A DNA stretch of 64,000 nucleotides from contig PUFA01000021.1 of assembly GCA_003508835.1 (NCBI GenBank), positions 11,014,501 through 11,078,500 on the forward strand, written 5' to 3'. The stretch is from Eonycteris spelaea. Taxonomy: Eukaryota > Chordata > Mammalia > Chiroptera > Pteropodidae. This document shows positions 51,129 through 62,472 of the stretch, piece after piece. Numbering within the stretch: position 1 is the stretch's first letter; the number at the start of each line of letters is the position of its first letter. A model generated the notes under the pieces. It had not been told where the DNA came from and made no database searches. It saw only the letters and a program-made list of their open reading frames with translations. The position numbers and the translations under genes were made by a program.

Positions 51129-51134
51129 ACTAAC
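51129..51134 (-). other. Splice donor of the cadherin exon
   Basis: On the minus strand the exon ends ACAG and the intron begins GTTAGT, a good GT donor. The last exon base starts a glycine codon, as expected for the Lys-Thr-Gly that follows in type II cadherins. Confidence 0.9.
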
Positions 51135-51254
51135 CTGTTTTAGGATCTACGGAGAAGTAGGGTTGTCCTTGGAGGATACTGTAAACCACCCGAGCGCTGT
51201 TTCCATAGGTAGGATCATCTGCATCAGTAGCTGTCACCTGCAGAACAGAGGTAC
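51135..51254 (-). CDS. CDH18: Internal coding exon of a type II cadherin, most likely CDH18
   Basis: Read on the minus strand, this exon is exactly 120 bp. It encodes about 39 complete residues plus a split glycine codon at each end (its first two bases finish a codon begun in the previous exon). The frame is open and contains [17 protein letters not shown] followed by [11 protein letters not shown]. The Asp-Ala-Asp-Asp stretch is the calcium-binding part of a cadherin ectodomain repeat. From family knowledge, the position fits the second extracellular repeat (EC2), and 120 bp matches a conserved exon size in type II cadherin genes. The variable residues ([19 protein letters not shown]) fit cadherin-18 as I remember it; CDH12 has AYVLQVKA and SIDPKT, and CDH10 has a DPSYGNSA and SVEPET version. 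The protein is a single-pass, calcium-dependent adhesion molecule of neurons. I found neither flanking coding exon in the window, so both neighbouring introns are long (over 12.7 kb upstream, over 51 kb downstream). I am very sure of the cadherin call and fairly sure of the paralogue. Confidence 0.93.
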
Positions 51255-51275
51255 CTGTGTATGCAGGAAAACAAA
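51255..51275 (-). other. Splice acceptor of the cadherin exon
   Basis: On the minus strand the intron ends in a pyrimidine-rich stretch (TTTGTTTTCCTGCATACACAG) directly before the exon. This is a standard AG acceptor. It sets the exon start so that the reading frame and the 120-bp length both agree with the type II cadherin family. Confidence 0.9.
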
Positions 51276-51279
51276 TTTA

Positions 51280-52655
51280 AGTGTGTGATGGCATTTAGCA
51301 CATGAGTAATTTGTATACAGGAAAAAAAAAAACCTTTATGCTGAAACACTATGGAAAGCTATAATACATGTATCTGACCTAATTTAATTCTTAGATGTAG
51401 CTGTCTGACATATTCCTTGCTTCTTTTCTCTATCAACGATATTAAATCAGACTTCAAAATAGAACATTTCATCTCAGACATTTTAATATAGTTATGTGCT
51501 GATAATATTATTATGGTCTTTCTCTTGCATAATCATGGTTGAGTTGGACTGATCTTCAAGAATCAAATTGATGCTAATTCTGAGGCAAAGTAAAATGTAT
51601 CATGAGGGTGCATACTGCATGCTACATGAAAACCAGTAGTGAGATGGTTTGTGATTAGTTGGGAAGGTCAGTGAGCTGACATTATATTAATAAAGGCATC
51701 AAAACAGACCACTTAAGTCATTTCCGATATTCATGCTCTTTTTATTTTTTACATGGACAATGGTGACTCTCCTAAATGGTTATGGAACTTCAGATTTCAT
51801 TCCTTTAGTCTCTTATACACACTATCAGTATAATTATCTTTCAACATTGGGTATGAAAATATTCTTATCACACTGGATGTTTAAAACTCATATGTACTTT
51901 AAAATAATTTATAAATTTTAAATACTATATGTAAAGTACTAAATTTTGTGCATGTATTACTATACTATTTTCTTTATGTTTACACCTTTTAAACACTATT
52001 TCCATAGTAAGATACATCTATCCCTTATTTCAGGTATCCCCCATTAAAAACTGATCTAAGTGCATCATGATAACCATATATTATGAGCTATACAACTTCA
52101 CTGTAGAATTATTAGGTAAGAGCTCTCACTTATTCATAGCATATACTTGACGGATCATCTAATTGTGCATACTTGATATTGTATTTTGCCTAACTAGAAC
52201 AATTTCACCTACTAATTGTTTATGTATCAAACAAAAAATATTTCCACAATCAAGTGAGCCTGTATGCAATTCTGCATTTATTTTGGTACTTGACTGTGGA
52301 AGCACTGACAATTTTCAGTCTTTAATTTTAGTAATTACTTCAATTTTAGGTACAACACTCTGATTGAGGGCCTAATAGCTGTTCACCTACAAAGTTTTTA
52401 CTTACACATTGAATTTCAGACAAACTTGAAGCAAAAGTTGTTCTTTACCTTCAAGGGATCCTAGAAAACCTAGTTGTAGTAGTCCATCAAGTATACCTTA
52501 CAAATCTTATTAGCAGACCATAAATGTATATGAACTTTTAATAATATGCTATGACCCTGGCCTCTGCATAGTATTTTCACATTGAGATTATAAGCATAAA
52601 TATGATTAGTAATCATACATAACTCAGAAAGGGAGAACTGACTCCATTATGTCTG
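51280..52655. other. AT-rich intron upstream of the exon, nothing recognised
   Basis: No repeat or gene named. A short A-run is at 51321-51331. Confidence 0.45.
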
Positions 52656-52659
52656 AAAA

Positions 52660-53530
52660 GCAATCTCTAATTATGAGTAATAAAATACAAAAGCATCACC
52701 AAATGCTGGCAAGAATGCTGAGAAACTAGGATATTCATACCACCACTAGTAGAAATGTAAGTTTAATAGATTCTTATAAAATCTAACACACAATTACCAT
52801 ACAAATGAACAAATTGTATTTTCGGGCATTCATACTGAAGTAATGAAAAATGTATACTCACATAAAAATTTACTTGCAAATACTCAGAGTAACATTATTC
52901 ATAGTAGCCCCAAATAAAAACGACCTTGATGCCTTTCAATGGGAAAATAATCAAGCAAACTGTAGTACACTCAAACAATGGAATACTACTGTTCAGCAAG
53001 AATAATAAACAGGCTATCGGTATCTGCAACAACTTAAATAAATCTTCAGGGGATTATACCCAGTGGTTGGGGGAAACAATTCCAAAAGGTTATATAATGT
53101 GTGATTTTGTTTAACGTTTTTGAAATGATGATATTTTAAAAATGAATAACAGATTAGTAGATGCCAGATGTTAAAAGAGAGAAAAAGTTTGGTTATAAAA
53201 AGGCAATATACGAGGGTTTGTCGTGGTGTTGAAAATGTCTCGTGTTTTGATTATGTTGATTATGTTTGATTATGTTGGGTACATGAACATACACAGGTGA
53301 TAAACCACATAGAACTAAAACACACAAACATACGCAGATAAAACTAGAGAAATCTAAATAAGATCAGTAGATTAAATCACTTCAATAACCTGATTATGAT
53401 ATTGCTTTATAGTTTTACTATGTTACCAGTGGAAAAAATTGGGTAATAGTATAAGGAATATCTCCATATCATTTCTCGCAACTTTGTGTGAATCTATGAT
53501 CTCAAAATTAAAGGTTGAAAAAAAGTGTCT
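52660..53530 (+). mobile_element. Old L1 LINE, ORF2 end and 3' UTR
   Basis: Phrases CACCAAATGCTGGCAAGAAT, ATTATTCATAGTAGCCCCAA, CAATGGAATACTACTGTTCA and GATCTCAAAATTAAAGG mark a plus-strand old L1. 53249-53277 holds three near-copies of GATTATGTT. The 62-codon frame at 52926-53114 is an L1 remnant. Confidence 0.82.
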
Positions 53531-53539
53531 CATTGCTTC

Positions 53540-54860
53540 AATGCTAGTCTATTCTTGGAGAGCCTCATTTGGGCTTGTATGTGTACCATGAATGTTCACA
53601 CTATAGCACTATATTTTCCGGTTTGATTAAACTGTCCAGAGCTAGTCACATGTTAACTATCTCTTCCACTATTATGTATACTTATAAAATACTAAGGACT
53701 TTTCCTGTGATATTATGACACTTGTTCCATACCCAATATTCATCTATCCAACTTGTTCGGAGGTAGGATATTTGCAGACAAAAGTTGATTTAGGAGACAT
53801 TTTCATTGAAACCTCACTGAAAATAAAACTAAATCCGTAGTAGTTTCCCAGGTCAGGCTATTTAAAAGTGTAAAAAGCTCACAATGTGGATAACATAGTA
53901 TAAAATTATATCAGTCAAATCTTAGATCTAATGGGAAAAATGCTGATGGTACTGGGCATACAGGGATTACTAGGATTCAGAAAAAAAAAAATGTTATAGA
54001 AAGCTGTAAAATAATGACCATTAAAAAACACCCTTATAAAATCCTAAGGTTTGGAAATTGCTTTGGCGTTGCAACAGTGATTTAAGGCTAAATAGTTTTC
54101 AATGTCTTAAAATGGTCCCCAAGCAACCATTCCAAGGAGAAAGCTGAGAAAGACAAACAGCGCAGGATCTCACCTGGTTTACAGTGACAGGCAGGATCAC
54201 CACATGCAGGAGGTGTCTTGAGGCGTTACAAAGTCCAGCCTTGTTAAGTGAAAGTCGAGAAGCATGAATTGAGTGACAAGTGAAATAAAGAGCAAGGAGA
54301 AAAGGAGAACGGAAAGAAAGAAAAGGAGTTTGGCAGTACTGACTAAGTGATGGTTTGACACAGCAGAGGGAAGGAAGCAGAGCAGCACAGGGTTTCAGGA
54401 GAGGAAAAGAAAATATAACAGCTCTCTGCCATGGCCAGAAAATACAGTCGTTAACAGCTGCACGCTTCTCTGTGCTTTAGCTCTCACAGGTATCGGGCAA
54501 TTCTATTTGTGTGTGAAATGAGAAACAGCAAATTCCCTTCTATCACAGAACTTTGGTGGCATCTGAGGGTATCAAGCTGCTACTTTGAGTACACAGATTG
54601 CTGGCTGAAGGCAGCACAGGTGTATGCACCACACAGCCCAAGAAAAAGCCACCTTGACCCTGAATACAGAAGGGGGGAGATAAAAGGCCAGTATGGAAAT
54701 AAAGCCCTTGCTCACCTATTCAAGAATTTCTTACCCGGGAGAATTGCGAAGGGAGTTTTTCAGGCCAAAAGCAAACATACACTTTCTAATTTATCTGGTC
54801 TATGTGGGAAAATTGTAAGAATCCCTGGTGCTTTTGGAAGTTCTTTTACATTAGAGAAAA
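53540..54860. other. Intron sequence, unclassified
   Basis: GC-richer than average from about 54100 to 54700. The 127-codon plus-strand frame at 54509-54892 does not resemble a known family and runs into an L1 tail, so I do not call it a gene. A possible minus-strand splice donor lies near 54174 (see findings). Confidence 0.4.
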
Positions 54861-54867
54861 AAGGCTT

Positions 54868-55125
54868 TTTATGGACATGGACTAGAGATTAGTGGTTACC
54901 AAAGGGTAGGGAGTGGGGGAGGAGGGAGGAGGTAGATAGGGTAAAGGGGATCAAATATAGGTGGGGTAGGGGAAGAGTGAAGTGGGTAAAGGGGACCCAA
55001 TATATGGTAGCTGAAGGAAACGACTTTGGTGGTAAACACACAATAGAATATACAGATGTTAAATTATAATACACCTAAAATTATATAATTATATTAACCA
55101 ATGTTACCCCAATAACTTAATTTAA
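54868..55125 (+). mobile_element. L1 3' end, bat-type tail, G-rich
   Basis: AGATTAGTGGTTACCAAAGG, then a G-rich tract, ACCCAATATATGGTAGCTGA, ACAATAGAATATACAGATGT, and the tail TTAACCAATGTTACCCCAAT. A segment containing GGGTAAAGGGG is duplicated (54939-54949 and 54983-54994), like the duplication in the copy at 14850. Confidence 0.88.
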
Positions 55126-55139
55126 AAAAGTGAGAACTC

Positions 55140-55560
55140 TCCAAGATGTATGTTACATGTTGGATTGTTCCCCTAAAAATTCCCATGTTCAAGTTCCAAA
55201 CTCCAGAAAGAACCTCAAAGGACAACCCTGTGTGGAAAGAGGCTTATCATTCTGGAGTAGAGCGGGCCCCTAACCAATATGGCTGTGTACTTATAAAAAT
55301 GAGAAATTTGGAGACAGGCATAGGCAAACACACACACCACAAGCCAGGGATGTCAAAGATTGACAGAAAACCACCAGAAGAGGATACTGGAGAGGCTTGA
55401 ACCAGATCTCTCTCAGTGCTTTAAGCGGAAACGCGGCTCTGTTGACACACTGAGTTCAGACTTCTAGCTTCAGAAACTCTGAGACAATAAGTGTCTGTTG
55501 TTTAAGCCACCCTAGCTTGTAGTAACTTGGTACAGCAGCCCCAGCAAACTAGTACAGGGT
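55140..55560 (+). repeat. LTR of ERVL-MaLR type (MLT1-like)
   Basis: Phrases in order: TGTTGGATTGTTCCCCTAAA, CCCATGTTCAAGTTCCAAAC, GGGCCCCTAACCAATATGGC, AAATTTGGAGACAGGCATAG, CTCTGAGACAATAAGTGTCT, GTTGTTTAAGCCACCCTAGC and AGCAAACTAGTACAG. A nearly complete solo LTR. The 84-codon frame at 55146-55400 lies wholly within it. Confidence 0.82.
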
Positions 55561-55564
55561 GGTA

Positions 55565-57195
55565 CAGTTGCAGTGGGAAGAAATGACATTTAGCCTCAGA
55601 ATTTACGGTTGTTCTTTAACGGAATCTTGGCCAGAGCCTGAAGTCACAAGTCAAGAAGAAAATGATGGATAATTTCTTATACTATTTGATTCCAGATATA
55701 TCATAAATGAGATCAAATCAGAAGTTAATTTCGCAGTAGAAAAAAAAAATTTTTAAAAAAAGGTTTAAGGGGTTTTTTAACAAATTAGGCACTATTTTGC
55801 GACCTACCTATTGGCATTTTTAAGTATATAAATATATTAATGAGTTATATAATCATTTTAATGAGAATTTTTTATTTCTGTTTAAAAGTTTAAGTGAAAA
55901 AAAATCAACATTTATGTATCTATATCTGAGAAAAGTATCTCACAGTAGACCATTCATTGATTATTCACTAAATGGCTTAATCGCATATGTAGTAGAAAAG
56001 AGAAAATTATTATCCTCTACTGTGCTAGATTTATAAATAAAAAATCATACAGTAATGCCTAAAAATTTATTATTCTACCAGGTTATTAAAACGAGAATCT
56101 AAGTTTCTCTGAAATGTATACAGATTTGGTCAATAGATATTAAATCAACAGCCCCTTCCCTACATAACTGGTTTTTATCAAAGAAAACTTTTAAAAGTTC
56201 TATATAAGCTTTCTAATCTTACAACTGTTTCCATTAAAAACAATAACCAAAGAAACATGCATTTTAAAATTTCATTAGCTATTTAGTGTCCAATAGTTTT
56301 ATGGCAAATATTTCCTATGGCGTGTACTTAGCTGTTCCCATGGTACAGATCTGCGTCCCTCAGCTAACACTTTATACAAATCTGAAAAAGATTTAAATAC
56401 GTTTTAAAAAAAGCTTTCAAGATATCTTTTCTACAATAAAACTTAAGTCCTTTGGGGATTGTCCTGTGTCACTCTTTTCATTCAGTTCCTTTTTATACTG
56501 CAGCTTTATAAGTAGCACACTATTTGTAAAGTTACATATCAATGAGAAGCAGAAAGAGTGGACTTTCTCAAACGTCTCTAAAGACCAATTTGAAATATTT
56601 AATAAGGCATTTTAACACCAAGCAAATATTCTCTGAGATTGCACATCTGTTATGCATGACTTGTCAGGGTTCGCAGCTCTGCTAAAATCTCAAGTGAATT
56701 AATGCTAAGCAATAACTTTTAGTAAAAATAAGCTGCAGATTTCTGAAGGTTGAGAGGATTTCTCTGATGAAATCTCTTAAGGCTTAATTCTCAGAAGATT
56801 TTTTTTTCCAGGGACTGTGAAAAAGCAATAGTCATCAACCTACAAGTTACATTTTATTCTACAGAAGAGGAATGTAATTTCACCAAACAGCACAGGATTC
56901 CAGTTATTGTGTAATTCAATAATGCTTTGAGTATTCACCCAAAAGTCACTGGGTTAAAAAAAAAAAATCCCGCAAGAACATTTATGAAACTTCTAGGTAC
57001 CAAAATGAAAGTCACTATTCTAATTGCATATTTTAACCCATGGCTATTGTTAATTTCTGCATATTTTCAATTAGATTCTTTTTAAAAGAATATTTAATGT
57101 TAAATTTCATGTTACTCAAGTAAATTTTATATTATATTCCTTAAATAGAAAAAATAATTAAGGAAATAATATGTATTTAGTGCCAATGATATGGG
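55565..57195. other. AT-rich intron sequence, nothing recognised
   Basis: AT-rich with A/T runs (55740-55762, 56955-56968). No gene or repeat named. Confidence 0.45.
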
Positions 57196-57199
57196 AAGC

Positions 57200-57345
57200 C
57201 CTCTGCTATATGACATTAAATTCAATAGTGAGATCAAAAACTGAGAAAATTACATTTAATGCCATTTTATGAATGTGGGCACGGAGGCTCCAAGCAGTTA
57301 TATAATTGACAATGGGAGAAGGCAGAATTCAACCCCTGTCTTATC
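57200..57345 (-). repeat. MIR SINE, minus strand
   Basis: Antisense MIR phrases: GCCATTTTATGAATGTGGGC, ACGGAGGCTCCAAGCAGTTA, GGCAGAATTCAACCCCTGTC. Confidence 0.7.
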
Positions 57346-57729
57346 TGTTCTGCTCTGTGGCATTGTTTCCCAGGTACCCTATTGTCCTGCTCAGTCATGA
57401 TATGTTGAATCCTGTTTAATAGTGAAAACATCTCCTGCCTCTCACTGTTGGCTCCCTTGGTCAAATGCATCTGCTTGAGCAGAGGCTATGTTATGTTTCA
57501 CAACCTGCCATAGCAAAAATGCAAGTCAATAATTATATTTTTGTCAAATGAAAAAGTGTGGTAGAATACTTAGGGGAAACAATCCCCAGGGATGGATAAA
57601 TTTATGCTCTTCTGTTTAGACTTACAGATTGCACACAATTCTTTTGATTATTGTGCAGAGTAAATGGTGGTAGTAAAGAGTGGCTGGACTGATCAGATTC
57701 CCACCCATCTTACAGATGTTCTGAATAAA

Positions 57730-58260
57730 TTTGCATATTGTTCTCAAATTACTTTCCTACTTTGTTCTGCATCCTTTTCGGGAACCCAATGTCTGTCATT
57801 GATACTGACTGGGCTTCCTTTCCAACTTAACAGTGGCAGGTGATAGAGGGAAATTGGAAAAGAGAAAAAAAGACGACCCTCTTTCTCTCTCCTCCTTCCT
57901 CTCCTTCCCTCCCTGTCTATGTCACCCTTCTTTCTGCTTTGGGTGGTGTCTCTCCTAGAGATTATACTTTTCATTGGTTCTAGCACCCTCTCAACTGCCC
58001 TTCTCCATGGTCCATATAATAAAGCCAAGCTCCTGGGGTCAATAGCACTTCTCTCTTAGCCTTAGTTTAAGGATGCTAAACTCCTTTACTGGTTGCCTCA
58101 CAATCCACAATTTGGCTTTTCATTTCTTCTATCATTTTTAACTTTCCCATATACTCGATTCCTTTTATTGATCTAACTAGCAGAGGATCTGTTGTCCCTG
58201 ACTAAACTCTGATTGATACTGAAGGTATTAACAGGTTTCTCCCCAAATATCCTTCATCAG
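57730..58260 (+). repeat. Unclassified ancient repeat, LTR-like 3' end
   Basis: Contains CTCTCAACTGCCCTTCTCCA, ATATAATAAAGCC and GATCTGTTGTCCCTGACTAA, then CTCTGATTGATACTG. This order recalls an old mammalian repeat ending in a CTGACTGATACAG-like phrase. 57878-57935 is pyrimidine-rich. Family unresolved. Confidence 0.4.
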
Positions 58261-58580
58261 TTTTCTGAGAAATGACTATATTTTACCATATATGAAGACT
58301 AGCTTCTGTACTTGATTTTAACTTCACTCTTTGAAAAAAATTAAAAAATAGAAATTATTACCAAGTTCAGCATTGTTTTGAATAATGTAGTTTTGCTTCA
58401 GCTGAATTTTTATTCAATAACAATAAAAGCACAAACGAAACAAATAAAAATAAAAAAAACTACAAAATAAAATACTAGGAATCAAAATATTGTGTCCTTG
58501 GTTGTTCACGAATGCTGTCAATAATATTTCAGAAGAGATTAATAATATATATAATATATGCAATATATTACATATAATCA

Positions 58581-58609
58581 TTATATATATATATATATAT
58601 ATATATATG
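58581..58609. repeat. (TA)n microsatellite
   Basis: About 14 TA dinucleotides, preceded by further ATAT-rich sequence from 58546. Confidence 0.92.
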
Positions 58610-58924
58610 GGTATGTACACACACATAATTGACATTCAATCATTGATTTCAATATTGAGAAAAAACTCCAATTTATTTTTTACCAGTTAGTAGTAACACT
58701 GATTTCTAAATTATAATAGCAAATTCTTTATGTTTCAGTGAGAAATAATATAAAATAAAATAAAATCATATAGATATAAATGAGAAGCCTCTTAAATTCC
58801 CGGGCCTAATCCCACTAGACCATTACTCAAATGCCCAATGATTTCGATTTTTTTATTATAATTTATTTTTAATTTTTTCAGATTTTTCATAATTGAAAAA
58901 TATTAATTGATACACCATAATTAA

Positions 58925-59825
58925 AGATGAAGTAAATGGATTAAATGGTCTAAACAAAAAATAGGGTGGCTGAATGAATTAGAAAACAAGATTCTTATAT
59001 GCCTATAAGAGACTCACTTTAGATCAAAGACACACACAGACTGAATGTAAAGAGATGGGAAAAGATATTTCATGAAGATGAAAACCAAAAAAAAGCTTAG
59101 GTATCAATACTTAGACAAAACAGACTTTAAAACAAAGGATATAATAAGAGACAGAGAAGGACTCAGGCATCTCACCTCTGGGTATTTATGCGAAGAAATC
59201 CAAAGCAATACTTTGAAGGGACATGTCAATCCATATATTCATTCATTATTTACAATAGTCAAGATATGGAGGTAACCTGAGAATCCATCAATGAATTAAT
59301 GGATGAAGAAGAGGTGGTACATCTATGCAATGGGATATTACTCAGCTATAAAAATAAATAAATAAAAATAAACAAACAAACAAATAAATAAAATCTTGCC
59401 ATCTGCACCAACATGGATGGACCTAGAGGGTATTGTGCTGAGGGGAGTAAGTCAGACAAAGACAAATGTTATATGATTTCACTTACATGTGGAATCTAAA
59501 CAACAAAGTAAACAAACAAACAAAAAAGATACTAAGAACATTTAAATGGCTGCCTGATAGGAAGGGGTTGGGGGTGGGTGAAAAAGGGGAAAGAATTAAG
59601 AGGTACACATTGGTAGTTACAAAATAGTCATGGAGATGTAAAGCATAGCATAAGGAATATAGTCATTAATATTGTAATAACTGTGTATGGTGTCAGATGA
59701 GTTCCAGATTTATTGGGATTTTCACTTTGTAAATTTATAAATGTCTACTCACTATGTTGTACACCTGAAACTAATACGAAATTGTATGCCAGCTGTAATT
59801 TAAAAAATAAAAATTATTTAAAAAG
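58925..59825 (+). mobile_element. L1 LINE with a large internal deletion
   Basis: The left part (to about 59162) reads as middle ORF2: AAGAGACTCACTTTAGATCA, GACAAAACAGACTTTAAAAC, AATAAGAGACAGAGAAGGAC. It then passes directly to the end of ORF2 (TCTCACCTCTGGGTATTTAT) and an L1 3' UTR ending ACACCTGAAACTAATACGAA and GCCAGCTGTAATTTAAAAAA. Roughly two kilobases of ORF2 are missing relative to a full L1. An AAAT/AAAC-rich tract is at 59347-59393. Confidence 0.82.
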
Positions 59826-60119
59826 ATAAATTATGCGCTGTATCTAAATTACCTCCCAATACCTCTCTGGGCAATTTTAATTACATCAGTACTTTCAGTT
59901 ATGCTGGTACAACGTTTATCACTACAGACATACTGCTTCATTAAATTTTTAGCAATATATAACCCCTAATGTTTTCTGAGGAAATATTTATGCACATTCA
60001 CACATATTTATTTCACCATCTCTCATCATTGAGTTTTGTAAGTTACCTATTTGAGATCACTGTAGTATACGACATTACGATTTCTCTACAAAAATGACTT
60101 TTATGCTTTTTTTCTATGA

Positions 60120-60660
60120 TTTGATTTGAAAGGTTGACTATACAACAAACCATGGCCAGAGCAAATGACATAGAACTCTGACCCACAGTCTGCAGCAACC
60201 AGCTCAAGAAACTAACCCATTATCTGTAGTAACCAGCCCAGGAGCCAGGCTATTATCTCAAAGTCAGACCTGTGGGGGAGGCCAAACAGCAACAACAGCA
60301 ATAAGTCCCAAATGGCCAGGACTTAATTAGTAACTTCCAGTTTTCCTAAAGTTTCCCCACTTCCAACTTAAGATAAAGCATAGAAAGCAAACTATACATT
60401 ATTAACCAATTATATAAGATGCTCTGCTTCTAGTCAGCCCACCCACAGCTTTCTCATGCCAACAATCTCCATTCATGACATACTCAAACCTTCCTTTTCG
60501 GTCACTCTAAAGCTTTCCCACTCCTCTGCCTGACTTTGAGTCTCTGCCAAAATTCAAGTAGTGGTGATTAACTCTCCTGCTCTAGCAAACTGAATAAATA
60601 GCCTTTGCTTGTTCTCATTTGGTTGGTCTACGTTTATTTCCATAGATTACTTAGGTGAGA
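60120..60660 (+). mobile_element. ERV1-type (gammaretrovirus-like) LTR, possibly with leader
   Basis: An ordered LTR promoter layout: CCAAT at 60406-60410, TATATAAG at 60411-60418, and the AATAAA polyadenylation signal at 60593-60598, followed by CCTTTGCTTGTTCTCATTTG and GTTGGTCTACGTTTATTTCC. This is the usual R/U5 pattern of class I endogenous retroviruses. Sequence to about 60990 may be leader or internal region. No gag, pol or env frame was seen. The subfamily and the exact TG...CA ends are not resolved. Confidence 0.7.
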
Positions 60661-61429
60661 AATGAAATTTAGCTGAGAGGAAATCTTGAGAGGACTTCAG
60701 TTAAGACAGACAGAAGACAGCCATGATCATCAAGGACTGACTGCTGAAAATAAGAGGGAATGACATCTGGTAGATGTCAGCAGGAGTCTCTGATGATACT
60801 GACATACCTTTTCTTCACTGTGCCATCTCGAAGATTTGCCCCACACCTATTGTTATATCTTCATGCTGTACCTAATTACTGTCCTCTGTCTCTGCATCTG
60901 ACTCCTAGAAAATGGAGAAAAATATCTAGAATATCTAAAGTATCTAAAGATTCAAAAAAAGAAAGTCAAACTTCAAAATAGAATTAGAAATCAAATTCAA
61001 TTAGAAGTAGGGTTGAATTTACTGCACATCCGAATTTTTAGAATATAATTTCAGCAGCATATACTCTAATACAGTGAATTGTGAATTGGATCCACTTATA
61101 GTAAAATAATTATTCCTGATTTTTATTATAAATTGATCAGTTCTATTGGTGAATTCCAAATCAATACTTTCATAAAAGTAAATGGAGAAATGAAGTCAGC
61201 AGCAGCATAAAATATAAACTAGTGGACCACATCAATCATTAAATCAAAGTGAAAAACTAGATTGGTTTATGTGTTTTTTTTGTAAATTTATAATAAGAAA
61301 TTTAATCATATATAGGAAAATAAAATTAATCATTACTCCAAGAAGTAATAATGATTTTTTACCAAATATCAGAATAATGATATTCAAAAATTCAAGAGAC
61401 TCTATTTCAGCAAAATATCCTCCAGACAA

Positions 61430-62472
61430 AACTGTTGGTAGAACCATCAATAACACAAAGAGGCAGCCATCTGAATGGGATGAGATATTTACAAACAATG
61501 GCTCTGGTAAGGGCCTAAAATTCAAAAAAAAAAAAAAAAAAAACTCATACAACAACAACAACAACAACAACAACAACATGATAATAATAATAAATCCAAT
61601 TACAAAATCGGCAGAGGACCTGAACACTCTTCCTAAGAAGACATACAATACAAATGTCCAACAGACATATGAAAAGATGCTCAACTTCACTAGCTACTTG
61701 GGAAATGCAATTCAAACCACAATGAGATATCACCTCATACCTATTAGAATGGCTATCATCTACAGGACAATTAATAACAAGTGTTGGAGAGGTTGTGGAG
61801 AAAAGGAACCTTCATACACTGCTGGTGGTAATGTAAATTGGTATTGCCACTGTGGAAAACAGTATGGTGGTGCCTCAAAAAATTAAAGATAGAATTACCA
61901 TATGACCCAGCAATCCCTTTTCTGGATATCTACTACAAAATTTTGAAAATCTTTATCCGTAAAGATATGTACATCTTGATGTTCATTGCAGCATTATTCA
62001 CAATGACCAAGACATGGAAACAACAAAAGTATCTTTTGATAGACGATTGGATAAAGAAGATGTAGTACATAAACACAATAGAATATTACTCAGACATAAG
62101 AAAAGATGAAGTACCTCCGTTTGCATCATCATAGATGGGTCTTGAGATTCTCATGCTAAGCAAAATAAGTCAGAAAAAGTTGAGAACCAGATGATTTCAC
62201 TTGTATGTGGGATATAAAGCTGAAAGCAACAAACAGACATGACAAACAGAGACTCATGGATGCTGACAACAGTCTAGTGGTTACCAGAGGGAAGGGAAGT
62301 AGGTGGGGGAGGTAGATAAGGGTAAAGGGGGTCATATACAGAGTGACATAAGGAGATTTAACTTCGGGTGGTGAACATACAATGCGATATACATATGACT
62401 TATTGAATTGTACACTTAAAACCTATATGATTTTATTATCCAATGTCATTCAATAAATTTAATTTAAAAGTT
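61430..62472 (+). mobile_element. L1 LINE, 3' part of ORF2 (pseudogene) and bat-type tail
   Basis: ORF2 is recognisable as peptides KRQPSEWDEIFTNN, then [33 protein letters not shown], and after a frameshift near 61805-61812 [20 protein letters not shown] and MFIAALFT-TKTWKQ-KY. A stop codon lies at 61829-61831. The 3' UTR follows, with GTGGTTACCAGAGGGAAGGG and GTGGTGAACATACAATGCGA, and the tail ATCCAATGTCATTCAATAAA. An A20 run and CAA/ATA repeats occupy the low-complexity part of ORF2. 5'-truncated and inactive. Confidence 0.9.
61524..61594. repeat. A20, (CAA)n and (ATA)n tracts inside L1 ORF2
   Basis: A20 at 61524-61543, about nine CAA units at 61550-61577, and an ATA tract at 61580-61594. 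They account for the Lys and Asn runs in the plus-strand frame and the Leu/Val/Phe runs in the minus-strand frame. Confidence 0.92.

Larger units (their letters stand above)
1..51134 (-). other. CDH18: Intron downstream of the cadherin exon (partial)
   Basis: Everything from the exon's donor to the left edge of the window is inferred to be a single intron, because no other cadherin exon could be recognised. The next exon expected from the family would encode the end of EC2, including a DVNDNPP motif; I did not find it on the minus strand. The intron holds the repeats listed separately. Confidence 0.7.

Noticed and set aside
54509..54892. 127-codon plus-strand open frame
   Set aside because: It matches no family I know, its end runs into an L1 3' UTR, and no promoter, splice or conservation signal supports it.
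61269..61886. 205-codon frame as a possible gene
   Set aside because: Its second half is L1 ORF2, the middle is simple-repeat Lys/Asn runs, and the first part is unrelated flanking sequence.
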